A stretch of DNA of 64,000 nucleotides from Luteibacter jiangsuensis (GTDB lineage Bacteria > Pseudomonadota > Gammaproteobacteria > Xanthomonadales > Rhodanobacteraceae), in the NCBI RefSeq assembly GCF_030812295.1, contig NZ_JAUSSK010000004.1:1-64000 (forward strand), read 5' to 3'. The translations under genes and the position numbers were made by a program. Positions 25,855 through 37,586 of this stretch are shown piece after piece (within the stretch, counting starts at the first letter, position 1; every line of letters starts with the position of its first letter). Below the pieces are notes generated by a model that saw only the letters and a list, made by a program, of their open reading frames with translations, did not search any database and had not been told where the DNA came from.

Positions 25855-27381
25855 ATGCGGCGAAGGCACAGAGTTTCCGTGGCAGAACTCTCGCACAGGT
25901 ACAAATCGAGTAACGACTCGCTGACACGAGTCGAATTCGCAGCGATTGTCTACCTTACCCTTCCTGTTGCCCTGTTCTTCGTGGCATACATGAGGGTGCA
26001 GATATGGGTGCCGGCCGTTGCATGCATAGCATTCGCCCTTGCCCGCTGTGCGAAGCGACTGGGGCCCACTCTCGTTCACCAAAGCCGTTTCCTTGGCCTG
26101 TACTTTTGGATGATCTCCGCGGCAACCGTGTTTGCGAGCGGGGCCTTCGGCCTTGTTCACACGAACAGCGATTGGATCAAGCACTTCGCCGTCTTTCGTT
26201 TCCTGATCGATAACGACTCGCTCGTTGGAATCGCTTCGGGATATGACGGCGGAACCTTGCGATATTACCTGGGCTGGTACGTTGTCCCGGCCCTGCTCAC
26301 GAAAATCTTTTCAGTCCAAGCGCTTTCCTTTCTGCTCGGGTCCTGGACCACGATTGGGCTGTATCTCTTTTTTTCGGTCGCCTCAGCGCTGACCAATCGC
26401 CCCCGATGGCGTTATGCCCTTCCTTTGGCCTTCCTTCTCTTCAGTGGCTCAGATGCGATCGGCACCGCCATAACGGGTTTTCGGATGGGACCCATCTACC
26501 ACATTGAATGGTGGTCCGGCTGGATAGAGTTCGGCTCGAACTATACAGACATCACCTGGGCACCCCAACACGCACTTTCCGCATGGCTGGGCGTGGCCCT
26601 AGCGCTCCGCCTCGTCTCTAATGCATCGTCTCTCATCGTCATACCGGTGGTGACGACTGCAGTGATTCTTTGGTCACCGTTCTCAGCGATAGGGCTCACA
26701 CCACTCTTTTTGTATGTCCTTTGGCGAAACCGCAAGGAATTCACGTGGGAAGTGCTGTTCAGCGCACTGTCGATGCTTGTCGTGTTGGCCGCCATTGCGC
26801 GGTACCTCCGAGCTGGCACGGAAGATATTCCATTCGACGCCGTCTGGAATCTCCGCTGCCTGGGCCAGGGGCGGCCTTGCTACTCATTCTTCGGCTATCT
26901 GCTCTTCGTGGCCCTCGAAGTCGTCCCGGCCATACTTATTTGCCAGACCATTACGAAATGGCGCGACGGCATGGTGTGGATCGCGTCCTTGACCTTGCTC
27001 GGAATGCCTTTCGTCAGCTTCGGAGCATTCAACGACCTCAATCTGCACGGGTCTATCCCCGCTCTTGCGCTTCTGTCGCTCACCGCATGGCAAGGCATAG
27101 CCCGAGGAACGGTATGGCTGAGGGCGGCATTCGCAGCTGTCGTAATCGTCGGATTACCCACTCCCATCCAAGAAATACGAAGGGCGCTCTGGATGAAGAA
27201 AGGACCGACCAGCACGGATACGAACTTTGCGTACGTATTCGAGCATGACGCGTGGCTGCGACCTCAATACATGATCGACAAGATACCTTGGATCATCAGG
27301 CGTCCCTATACCGCTCCTCACGCTCGGCCTGAGGAGCGCGGCCACGAGGTCGTTGATCCTACGCGCCACTCCCACCTATGA
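25855..27381 (+). CDS. Polytopic membrane protein of the polysaccharide locus
   Basis: A 508-residue protein with about ten to twelve membrane segments, beginning around [20 protein letters not shown] after a hydrophilic N-terminus. An extra-membrane loop with acidic residues ([23 protein letters not shown]) follows an early segment, as in GT-C-like proteins. Unlike the proteins at 8210 and 21328 it lacks a C-terminal soluble domain. It could be a GT-C glycosyltransferase or a polymerase-like protein; a WzyC signature was not seen. It starts three bases after manC and its last 23 bases overlap the convergent manB. GC content is lower than in neighbours. Confidence 0.7.
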   Translation: MRRRHRVSVAELSHRYKSSNDSLTRVEFAAIVYLTLPVALFFVAYMRVQIWVPAVACIAFALARCAKRLGPTLVHQSRFLGLYFWMISAATVFASGAFGLVHTNSDWIKHFAVFRFLIDNDSLVGIASGYDGGTLRYYLGWYVVPALLTKIFSVQALSFLLGSWTTIGLYLFFSVASALTNRPRWRYALPLAFLLFSGSDAIGTAITGFRMGPIYHIEWWSGWIEFGSNYTDITWAPQHALSAWLGVALALRLVSNASSLIVIPVVTTAVILWSPFSAIGLTPLFLYVLWRNRKEFTWEVLFSALSMLVVLAAIARYLRAGTEDIPFDAVWNLRCLGQGRPCYSFFGYLLFVALEVVPAILICQTITKWRDGMVWIASLTLLGMPFVSFGAFNDLNLHGSIPALALLSLTAWQGIARGTVWLRAAFAAVVIVGLPTPIQEIRRALWMKKGPTSTDTNFAYVFEHDAWLRPQYMIDKIPWIIRRPYTAPHARPEERGHEVVDPTRHSHL

Positions 27382-28707
27382 GGGAACGAAGCTCAGCGGT
27401 TCTAACCTCCATAAGCGCTCTGTCACCACGCGCCTCGACATTCAAGCGCAGCAGCGGCTCGGTATTCGACGACCGAAGATTGAAGCGCCACGTCCCGAAC
27501 GACATGCTAACGCCGTCGATGTTCTCCACGCTCTGCGCCGATGGTTTGTAATGGTTCACGATACGAGCCACGGTAGCCGCGGCATCATCCACCCGAAAGT
27601 TGATCTCCCCGCTACACGGGTAAGCTGCCATCCGCTCTGCCAGCATGTCGGTCAGCGAGGTACCCGTCTTGCCAATGCGCTCGGCGACTAGCAGCCAAGG
27701 AATCATTCCCGAGTCGCAATACGCGAAATCGCGGAAATAATGATGTGCACTCATCTCACCGCCGTAAACGGCGTCTTCGGAACGCATGCGTTCCTTGATG
27801 AAGGCGTGACCCGTCTTGCTCTCCACGGCGATACCGCCGGCGGCTGCAACCATATCGACCGTGTTCCAGGTCAGCCGTGGATCGTGGATGATTCGCGACC
27901 CCGGATGCTTCTCGAGCATTTGCGCCGCAAGCAGGCCGACGATGTAGTAGCCTTCGATGAACCCGCCTTGCGCATCGAACAGGAAGCAACGATCGAAGTC
28001 ACCGTCCCAGGCGATGCCGAGGTCCGCGCCGGAAGCGACCACAGCTTTCGCGGTGACATCCCGATTCTCAGGCAACAAAGGGTTGGGGATGCCATTCGGA
28101 AAACTGCCATCCGGCTCGTGATTGACGCGAACGAAGGTGAATGGCAGATGCGGCTCGAGCAGGTCGACGATGGCGCCGGCACCGCCGTTGCCCGCGTTGA
28201 CCACGACCTTTAGCGGGCGCAGTGCGGCAACGTCGACGTAACCAAGTAGATGCGTGATGTATGCCGATTTATCGTGGTCCGCGCTGATCATGCCGCGACT
28301 CGCCCGGACCGGGCCGAACGCATTGTCTTCCACCATGCGCTCGATGTCGCGCAGGCCCGTGTCTCCACTGATCGGGCGAGCGCCTTCGCGCACCAGCTTC
28401 ATCCCGTTGTAGTCGATCGGGTTGTGGCTCGCGGTAACCATGATGCCGCCGGCGACACCGCGATGTGCTGTCTGGAAGTAGACTTCCTCGGTTCCGCACA
28501 GGCCGATGTCGATTACGTTGCGGCCCTCGTCGGCCAGACCGCGAGCCACTTCGGCGGCGAGCGCTGGACTGTCGAGCCGAATGTCGTATCCGACCACCAC
28601 CTCGCCATCGGCCACGGCGCGCGCAAACGCACGACCAATGCTGTAGGCGACGTCAGAATTCAATTCATCCGGCACCCGGCCGCGAATGTCGTAAGCCTTG
28701 AAACACT

Positions 28708-28711
<4 letters not shown>
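27359..28711 (-). CDS. manB: Phosphomannomutase
   Basis: A 450-residue alpha-D-phosphohexomutase converting mannose 6-phosphate to mannose 1-phosphate. The phosphoserine loop is [18 protein letters not shown], the metal loop is [12 protein letters not shown], the sugar loop is [10 protein letters not shown], and the C-terminal phosphate-binding loop is [12 protein letters not shown]. The start [11 protein letters not shown] is the CpsG-type N-terminus, with GGAAG ahead of it and an ATGA overlap with rmd. It closes the minus-strand D-rhamnose operon and is convergent with 25855-27381. Confidence 0.95.
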
Positions 28712-30667
<1,956 letters not shown>

Positions 30668-33600
30668 TTAACGAGATTCACTATTGTCCACGACGAATCC
30701 TGTGGACTCAAGCTCCGGGAATTTCCGCCGGTCGCCTTCTTCAACCGGCACTAGATCCATGTCCCGAAAAACGACCTCGGCGTCCCCGTCCACCATGACC
30801 CGGATGCAAAGGTCATCAACGTCTTCATGAACGCATATGTTCAGCTGGGCAACCAGATCTTCGCCCTCGCTTAAGACTGACGAGCCGATACGCCATGCAC
30901 CGCCATGCGCTTCGACATCGAGCCAGGCCGTACCGGCACCGTTTTGGCGCGCCCCAGCCACACGCAACTCGTAGTCACCGGCCTTCAGCTGGATGAACGG
31001 GGTCGCGTACAGCACACCGGGAGCGCGCTCAGAGATCCGTTCCCCGCGTACAAGCCGCCCCGTGGTGAAGGTCGCCCGGTAGTCCGATGCCTTGAAATGA
31101 CGAGCCGCGCAGGGCGTCCAGGAATCGTACCAATGGCTGCTCACGGCCACGCTGGCGAGTTGCCTTGCGCTTTGGCTCCAAGTCAACCACGGCATGCCGG
31201 CAGACGGTGGCGCGAGACCCGCACGATCGAGTTCGAGCCAGCGCTCGACGGCGGCAGCCATCGCCTCTGGGTCGGTGCCACTGAAATAGAACGCGTGCTC
31301 GCCAGCGACTTCTTTGAAGACAGGTAGATCGCGCGCGATGATAGGCCTTTCGTACTGCGCCGCTTCGATGAGCGGTAGCCCGAACCCTTCGCCTTCGGAT
31401 GGCGCCAGCAGGGCCGAAGCGGTCTGGTACATCGCGACCAATTGGCTATCGTCGGCACGTTCCAGCCAGAACAATCGCTTCCCGGCCTGGGCATGCCCGC
31501 GAAGACGCGTCACCAGGCTTTCCACGCGCCATCCCGACTTGCCGATCAAGACCAGATTCACATCATGGCCCCGCTCCCAAAGCGTTTCGAAGGCTGCGAG
31601 CGTCTGCGCGTGCCCCTTGCGGGGTTCGATCGTGCCGACCATGAGGAACGTCGGCCTGCCACGGAGATCGAACGGCAATACGCCAACGGCGCCATCCGCC
31701 TGGGCAGCCGGCACGAGGTCTGCACCAAGATGAAACCAATCGATGCGGAGCGGCCGGGTACGCACAGGCATCGCCTGTCCAAGCCACTGCTTGAACTCAT
31801 CAGCCACCGTGCGCGAAATGCAGATGATTCCATCGGCAAGTTCCGCGATGGCTTCATACCAGAGGCGGAAGGTGGGTAACCCGTTCTCGTCGAAGCAATC
31901 CGGCCGCAAGAGTGGAAGCAGGTCGTAGACGACAAAATGGACGTCTACGCCTCTGCTCCTCATCCGGACGTACGTATCGCGCAGATAGGGGACAAGGTGG
32001 GCAGCTAGATCCAGCCCCACGAAGATGTCGCCCTGGCGGAACTCGACGGGTGCGTCTGGGGGCAGCGACGCGCCATCGTAGAACTGCCTTGCACACCATT
32101 CCCGCGCATGACGGAATACACCGTCTGGTCGTATGTAGACAGGCTCGACGCGGAAACCTTCCGGGGGCGCGGCCATCAATCCAGCGGTGATGTTCCGCAC
32201 CACTCGCTGGATACCGGTTTTTGCATCTTCGATGACAAGATGCGACACATCGACGTATAGCGTGCGAGCGGGGCGATGAACCGGCGCGTTCGCGGCCACA
32301 GCCATGGCCAGCCGCGAGACATCGTCCCGCGCCCACGCGGCTACACCGGGTATTCCCGCGACTTCTTCAATCAGTGCGGCCCGAGCATTGACCTTTTCCC
32401 GCTCGGAGAAGGAAGACCAGGCCGCGTCACCCCGGGCGATCGCGTCGGCGGGTAACGAGGAAAAGGCAGCCTCACCCGCTTGCTTGATGAACCCAAGTGC
32501 CCGATAACCACCGGCTCCGTAGAGAATCGCAGCCAATAGCCGTTCGTCGTCGTGCCGCGTTCTTTCCAGCACCCGACCGTAGCTCGCATCCACGAACCAG
32601 AGTTGGGCAGGAATGCCCCGCACCGCCTGCAGCACCGCTACGGTACCCGGATCGTCGGATACCTGAACGAGCACGTCGCCGGCCGTTCGTGGATCGAACG
32701 TCGATAACGAGCGACGTCTCCACCCGGCAGGAAGCGATCCACCCACCACTTCCTGCCCAGCTGCACTGGAGAAAAGGTCGACGCCGCGGGAAGAACCGAG
32801 ATTAAGTGCTTCGAAATCGGCAAGGGAAACCGGTCGGGCTGCGAGTAATGCCAGGCGCTCGCCCGTTTCGTCGTTGCGCGCCGGGGAAGTTCGGGAAGAT
32901 GATGCGGGAACGACGCTTTCAATGGCCTGCCAGGCCATATCGGCCGATGCTTCCCATGAGAACGTGGTCACATGCCGCTCCGCATGGCGCTTCATACGAT
33001 CACGAAACGCCTCGTCGGTAAGGCCCTGCATGATCTTCGCGGCGATCGAAGCGGTGTCCCGTGGATCAAACAGAGCTTCCGCCGCTCCGATCACCTCGGG
33101 AAGGCTCGTCGTCGACGAACCAACGACGACAGCCCCACAAGCCATCGCTTCCAGCGCCGGCAGGCCAAAGCCTTCATGCAAGGACGGGAATACGTAAAGC
33201 TTGCAGGCATTGTAAAGCCGGACGAGCTCAGCGTCGGAGACGAAGCCGGTGAAAATGAGCTCATCGTCTGTCAGCCCGCTCGCGTCTCTCACCGCGACGA
33301 GTTCGTCTCGCTCTTTCTTGTCGAGATTGCCGACAAAGACCAACTGGTGGCCAGAGCGCACGGCTGGAGAAAGCGACGCGTACGCCGCGATAAGGGATGC
33401 CAGGTTCTTCCTGGGATCAAACCCGCCGGCATACATGACAAAGGGGCGACTAACACCATACCGCCGACCGACGGCCGACGGGTTCAAAGACGGCTCAATG
33501 CGCCGGAAATCGTCGCCCACGGCGGCAGAAACGTTAACGATCCTGCCGGCGTCCAACCCGAGCAACTCGATAGCTTCGTCGCGGGCCGCCTGCGAGATAG

Positions 33601-34117
33601 CAAGAAGTAGGTCGCAGCGGCGAAGGTGCTCGATCTTGGTCCGGTACCAGGGTGCGACGCCATCCAGCACCAGGTAAAGTTCGGGCATGACCATCGGAAT
33701 CAGGTCAAAGAGAATCCCTACCTGCAGCGCGCGCGAACGCCCTGGGACAGAAGTGACAACCGAGTCGAAGAATCCATCCACCATGCTCGCGGTCAGAATG
33801 ACATCCGCGCCCAGCGATTCGAGGAAGTGCTCCCGCAGGCGTTCGGCTACGAGGTTACGGCTGTAATTTGCAGGATCCGTGGATGCCGTACGCGCAAGGC
33901 TCTCCCATGACACGACACGGTCGGCCGGCACTGCCCCTTCAAGAAGATCCCGGACGACTCCCACCGACTCCGCCATGGTTCCATTGAGGGCGACCCAGAC
34001 CTCATGGCCACGGTTCGCCCGCGCCATCGCTAACGTGAGCGACAGGCAGTAGCGCCCGACACCTCGGATGCGACCACTCGGAGACTGACAGGCCTGAAGA
34101 TCTATGACGACTCGCAT
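30668..34117 (-). CDS. Multidomain glycosyltransferase (GT4-GT4-beta domain)
   Basis: A 1149-residue protein. Domain 1 (about 1-410) is a GT-B enzyme with RIRGVGRYCLSL, MYAGGFDPRKNLASL and PSLHEGFGLPALEAMACG. A helical linker follows. Domain 2 (about 650-1000) starts at YVDVSHLVIEDAKTGIQR and has FLMVGTIEPRKGHAQ and PSEGEGFGLPLIEAAQ. The final 130 residues (from about YRATFTTGRLVRGERIS) look like a beta-sandwich, possibly carbohydrate-binding. Both E-x7-E regions are present. In D-rhamnan and mannan O-antigen systems, multidomain transferases such as WbdA build the repeat; a similar role is inferred from its place between fkbM/wzt and gmd/rmd. Confidence 0.92.
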   Translation of the reverse strand: MRVVIDLQACQSPSGRIRGVGRYCLSLTLAMARANRGHEVWVALNGTMAESVGVVRDLLEGAVPADRVVSWESLARTASTDPANYSRNLVAERLREHFLESLGADVILTASMVDGFFDSVVTSVPGRSRALQVGILFDLIPMVMPELYLVLDGVAPWYRTKIEHLRRCDLLLAISQAARDEAIELLGLDAGRIVNVSAAVGDDFRRIEPSLNPSAVGRRYGVSRPFVMYAGGFDPRKNLASLIAAYASLSPAVRSGHQLVFVGNLDKKERDELVAVRDASGLTDDELIFTGFVSDAELVRLYNACKLYVFPSLHEGFGLPALEAMACGAVVVGSSTTSLPEVIGAAEALFDPRDTASIAAKIMQGLTDEAFRDRMKRHAERHVTTFSWEASADMAWQAIESVVPASSSRTSPARNDETGERLALLAARPVSLADFEALNLGSSRGVDLFSSAAGQEVVGGSLPAGWRRRSLSTFDPRTAGDVLVQVSDDPGTVAVLQAVRGIPAQLWFVDASYGRVLERTRHDDERLLAAILYGAGGYRALGFIKQAGEAAFSSLPADAIARGDAAWSSFSEREKVNARAALIEEVAGIPGVAAWARDDVSRLAMAVAANAPVHRPARTLYVDVSHLVIEDAKTGIQRVVRNITAGLMAAPPEGFRVEPVYIRPDGVFRHAREWCARQFYDGASLPPDAPVEFRQGDIFVGLDLAAHLVPYLRDTYVRMRSRGVDVHFVVYDLLPLLRPDCFDENGLPTFRLWYEAIAELADGIICISRTVADEFKQWLGQAMPVRTRPLRIDWFHLGADLVPAAQADGAVGVLPFDLRGRPTFLMVGTIEPRKGHAQTLAAFETLWERGHDVNLVLIGKSGWRVESLVTRLRGHAQAGKRLFWLERADDSQLVAMYQTASALLAPSEGEGFGLPLIEAAQYERPIIARDLPVFKEVAGEHAFYFSGTDPEAMAAAVERWLELDRAGLAPPSAGMPWLTWSQSARQLASVAVSSHWYDSWTPCAARHFKASDYRATFTTGRLVRGERISERAPGVLYATPFIQLKAGDYELRVAGARQNGAGTAWLDVEAHGGAWRIGSSVLSEGEDLVAQLNICVHEDVDDLCIRVMVDGDAEVVFRDMDLVPVEEGDRRKFPELESTGFVVDNSESR

Positions 34118-34170
34118 GCTTACCCTGCTATCAGCAAATATCGCCCGCCCGCCACGGGACCCAGTGTTGA

Positions 34171-35559
34171 TTATTTCTTTCTTTTGGCAATAGCCGCGTG
34201 AAGCAATGCCTCCGCGACGGCGGCCTCATCAGACATCGCGACAGGTCCATCGACGGCGACGGACACGTGCGACTGAAACAGGAACGCTCGTGCACGACGG
34301 CCCAATCGTGTATCGGGGCCCAAAAGCGCCCTCGCTGCAGGCCGCACCCCGGGGATGGCCATAGCGATGCGCATGGAGGGCCGTGCTGCCCGGGCAAAGC
34401 GCGCCACGAGCGGGCGGATCATTCTCCAGCCACGCCGTATTGCCGCGCGACCGGCGCTGCTGGCGCCACGCAGTGGCGCGGTGATCCGCCACGAAGTACT
34501 AGAGACGAAGGCACCGATCATGGCATCCCTGTGTGCCACAGCCGTGCGCAGCAGTTGCGCTTCCCGCTGCAGATCCAGGTAGCCACGAGTCGCCTCCTCG
34601 ACTTCCGACCTGGTGTGAGCGCGCACGTGGTGCAGTTGGGCTTCGACCGACGCCAGCGTGGCACGTGTTTCGGCCAGCTGCGCCCTCGCCTCTTCGCATT
34701 CCGAAACAGCCTGCTGGCATGCCAGGTCACGCTCCTGAAGCTGGGTCGCATGCAACGCGTCCAACGATCGAAGATGTTCGGATAAGCCGACAACGGCGTG
34801 CCGTGCTTCGGCAGCCTCCGCGATGGACGCACGCAACCGCACGTGCACTTCATTCACTTCATCATGCGCCTTCTTATCGTCCACACGGACGAAGTCGTCG
34901 AATACGTTCGGCGGCAAGTCGAAAGACGGCAGGAGTTCCGCGCGTTCCTGCGCCACGTAGTAACGATTCAGGCCATCACGATATGCGAGCACATAGCCAC
35001 GATCGACCAAAAGGGATTCCCATTGCTCGTGAACATCGACCTGGCTGTTGGGCTCGGTGGCTTCCACGGTGATGACCCACGGACGCACGTCCAGGAACGA
35101 ACAGGATGCCAGGGCCGTCCGTTCAGCACCTTCGCAGTCCACCTTCAAAAAGTGCACTTCGCGAACGTCCTGCTCCGAAAATATACTGTCGAGGGTCACT
35201 GTGGGGACGCGATATTCCGACACCCGGTGGCCCGCCGCCCTGTGTCGCTCGGCAAATCCCGCGTCGCTCGTGGATAGCCCCGTGCCTTCCACCTCGAAGA
35301 GCTCGAGAAACCCTTCCTGCTCGGCGACTGCGACGTTGAGATTGATGTCGTGAGGGCGATCAGCCTCGAGCATCTCGAACCAATGTTTCACCGGCTCGAT
35401 ATTGATACCTCGCCACCCGGCGAGCGAAAAGGCCTTTGTAACTGAATCCTTGATAGGATGCTGCGCGCCCACATCTACGTAAAACCCATGCCGGACGTGC
35501 TTGAGCGCACGGTGCAACATGATGTCTTCGAAGTTCTGGGCGTAGCTTACGAATGTCAT
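34171..35559 (-). CDS. FkbM-family methyltransferase with long coiled coil
   Basis: A 462-residue protein. Residues 1-210 are an FkbM methyltransferase (SYAQNFEDIMLHRAL, YVDVGAQHP, FLKVDCEGAE). Residues about 230-350 are rich in Ala, Glu, Gln and Leu with heptad-like spacing and predict a continuous coiled coil. Then comes SSTSWRITAPLR (353-364), a motif common in O-antigen enzymes, and a basic amphipathic tail. The gene lies two bases after wzt. In E. coli O8/O9 the methyltransferase/coiled-coil protein WbdD caps the chain and sets its length for Wzt recognition; this layout suggests an analogous capping ruler, although FkbM is not homologous to the full WbdD (no kinase domain). Confidence 0.88.
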   Translation of the reverse strand: MTFVSYAQNFEDIMLHRALKHVRHGFYVDVGAQHPIKDSVTKAFSLAGWRGINIEPVKHWFEMLEADRPHDINLNVAVAEQEGFLELFEVEGTGLSTSDAGFAERHRAAGHRVSEYRVPTVTLDSIFSEQDVREVHFLKVDCEGAERTALASCSFLDVRPWVITVEATEPNSQVDVHEQWESLLVDRGYVLAYRDGLNRYYVAQERAELLPSFDLPPNVFDDFVRVDDKKAHDEVNEVHVRLRASIAEAAEARHAVVGLSEHLRSLDALHATQLQERDLACQQAVSECEEARAQLAETRATLASVEAQLHHVRAHTRSEVEEATRGYLDLQREAQLLRTAVAHRDAMIGAFVSSTSWRITAPLRGASSAGRAAIRRGWRMIRPLVARFARAARPSMRIAMAIPGVRPAARALLGPDTRLGRRARAFLFQSHVSVAVDGPVAMSDEAAVAEALLHAAIAKRKK

Positions 35560-35561
35560 GG

Positions 35562-36785
35562 TCAGGTGGTCACATCGATGTGAGGTGGAATCCAGGCGTT
35601 CCCGACGAAATGGGGGTGCGAGTGATTGGCGACGGTAAAGATGAGCGCCAGATCACGCCATTCGTAGTTGTCGACCAGATGCGTGTCCGTGCTGACGAGA
35701 GCCGTCGAGATGGAGTACGTACCTGGACCGAGGTTCATGGGGAAACGCGCGACGTAGCGGACCGCCTGCCCGGTCCTGGCGTCTTCGACGACTTGCTTGG
35801 TGTGGTGCGTGTTGGTACCGAAGATGGACTGTCCCAGACGGTCCTTGATCAGGTAGCCGAAGACAAGCCTGGGAATGTCAGCGTTGATCTTGACCTCGAC
35901 CCGCAACTCCACCGGCTGCCCGACGTCGATGTACTCGACCGGATCGCCCTGCTCGGAGTACAAGCGGATCGAAGCGACAACGGCCTCGAGCGTGCCACTC
36001 GTTGTCTGTAGCTGCCCACCTTCCAGGCGCTCGACCTTCATAGTGCTGTTTTCGCGCTCGGCGATCAGCGCGTTGTACGCGTCCATGACTTCGACAGGAT
36101 CGCCGTCTTTCAATACCCGGCCTGCCTGCAGAAGGATCGCCCTGTCACAGAGACTCTGGATGGCGCCGCTGTCGTGCGACACAATCATCAGGCTCGTCCC
36201 GCGTTCGCGAAACTCCTTGATCCGTTTGAAACACTTGTGCTGGAAGTACGAGTCGCCGACCGAAAGTGCCTCGTCCACAATGAGGATATCGGGGCGAAAT
36301 GCAGTCGCCACGCTGAACGCCACGCGCATCTGCATGCCGCTGGAGTAAGTGCGAACGTATTCGTCAAAATAGGCACCGATCTCAGCGAATGCTTCGATCT
36401 CGGGCATGGCGCGGTCAATTTGCTCACGTGTGAAGCCCATGAGTCCGGCGGCATGGTAAACGTTCTGCCGCCCCGTGAGATCCGGGCTGAACCCCATGCC
36501 AAGTTCGAGGATGGCGGCAATTCGTCCGTTAACGGATACCGACCCTTCGCTCGGCATGAGGGTACGTGTGATGAGCTTGAGCAGGGTGCTCTTGCCCGCA
36601 CCGTTCTGCCCGACGATTCCGATCGCCTCACCCCTGCCGACAGCGAAGGAGATGTCGCGGATGACCCAGTGCTCGGCCTTGGGCGTCACCTGTGCGCCGA
36701 ACCAGGATGCGAACCGCTTGAACTCGCTTCCGTAGTCGCGAAATGCCTTGCCGAGCGCCTTTACTTCCAGAACCGGATCCATCAT
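35562..36785 (-). CDS. wzt: ABC transporter ATP-binding protein, O-antigen export, with C-terminal carbohydrate-binding domain
   Basis: A 407-residue Wzt. The ATPase domain has Walker A GIVGQNGAGKSTLLKL, the family YSSGMQMRVAFSVA signature, Walker B PDILIVDEAL and the H-loop IVSHD. Residues about 250-407 form an extra C-terminal domain like the Wzt domain that in O8/O9a-type systems binds the modified non-reducing end of the chain. That implies a terminal modification, for which the neighbouring FkbM methyltransferase is the natural candidate. ATGA overlap with wzm. Confidence 0.96.
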   Translation of the reverse strand: MMDPVLEVKALGKAFRDYGSEFKRFASWFGAQVTPKAEHWVIRDISFAVGRGEAIGIVGQNGAGKSTLLKLITRTLMPSEGSVSVNGRIAAILELGMGFSPDLTGRQNVYHAAGLMGFTREQIDRAMPEIEAFAEIGAYFDEYVRTYSSGMQMRVAFSVATAFRPDILIVDEALSVGDSYFQHKCFKRIKEFRERGTSLMIVSHDSGAIQSLCDRAILLQAGRVLKDGDPVEVMDAYNALIAERENSTMKVERLEGGQLQTTSGTLEAVVASIRLYSEQGDPVEYIDVGQPVELRVEVKINADIPRLVFGYLIKDRLGQSIFGTNTHHTKQVVEDARTGQAVRYVARFPMNLGPGTYSISTALVSTDTHLVDNYEWRDLALIFTVANHSHPHFVGNAWIPPHIDVTT

Positions 36786-37576
36786 AGGACATCGACCATT
36801 TCCGGCGCCGCCTTGCGAAACATCATGAATGCCAGAGCCAACAGCACGAGTGAGCCCAGAGCGGTCCAGCCAAGGGCGACAATATCCGGGGTGCGATTGA
36901 ACAGCATGACGTCCTGGAAGCCACCAACGATGTAATAGAGCGGGTTCAGCTCGATGATCCGGCCGAAGCCATGCGGAAGGATACTGGGCATATAAACGAT
37001 AGGCGTGATCCAGAACCAGAGCTGGAGGACAACGGCCATCACCTGACCGACGTCACGCACGAACACGTTTATCACCCCGAGAAGCAGCCCCAGACCTAGC
37101 GAGAAAGCCACGTTCACCGCTACCAGCAAGGGCAACCAACCCAGCGCGGATGTCGGGAAGTGACCCACGAGCGCGAAGATCGCCACCGTCGCGGCGAACA
37201 GTAGGAGATTGCTGACCAACGCCGTGCCGACCGCGATGAAAGGCAAGCAAATCCTCGGGAAGAAAATCTTCTTCATAAGATTGCCGTTGTCGACGAACAA
37301 TGTCAGCGAACGCTGTACAACCTCGACGAATAGCGACCAGGCAAGCATGCCCGCCATGAGATAGATGGAGTACGCGTATTGATTGGTCACGCCGGGAAGC
37401 TTCGCGCCCATGACACGAGAAAGCACCAGCGAGTAGATAGCCACCTGGGCCAACGGCTGAAGCACCATCCAGGCTGCACCGAGGCGACTACGCGCGAACC
37501 TCGCCTTCAGGTCATTCTTGACCGACGACAGGATGAAATGGCGATAACGCCAGGCTGAGCGCAGAAGCTCACTCAT
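36782..37576 (-). CDS. wzm: ABC transporter permease, O-antigen export
   Basis: A 264-residue ABC-2 type permease with six membrane segments. The N-terminus contains SVKNDLKARFARSRLGAAW and LQPLAQVAIYSLVLSRV, then FVDNGNLMKKIFFPRICLP and the C-terminal LNPLYYIVGGFQDVML, all typical of Wzm/KpsM-like O-antigen exporters. It starts ten bases after the metB stop, with its GAGGTG ribosome site inside the metB end, so the exporter is probably expressed from the metB promoter. Confidence 0.95.
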   Translation of the reverse strand: MSELLRSAWRYRHFILSSVKNDLKARFARSRLGAAWMVLQPLAQVAIYSLVLSRVMGAKLPGVTNQYAYSIYLMAGMLAWSLFVEVVQRSLTLFVDNGNLMKKIFFPRICLPFIAVGTALVSNLLLFAATVAIFALVGHFPTSALGWLPLLVAVNVAFSLGLGLLLGVINVFVRDVGQVMAVVLQLWFWITPIVYMPSILPHGFGRIIELNPLYYIVGGFQDVMLFNRTPDIVALGWTALGSLVLLALAFMMFRKAAPEMVDVL

Positions 37577-37586
37577 TCATGACACC

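Noticed and set aside
25855-27381. Wzy O-antigen polymerase
   Set aside because: Topology alone would allow it, but no polymerase signature was seen and the locus has Wzm/Wzt, which do not need Wzy.
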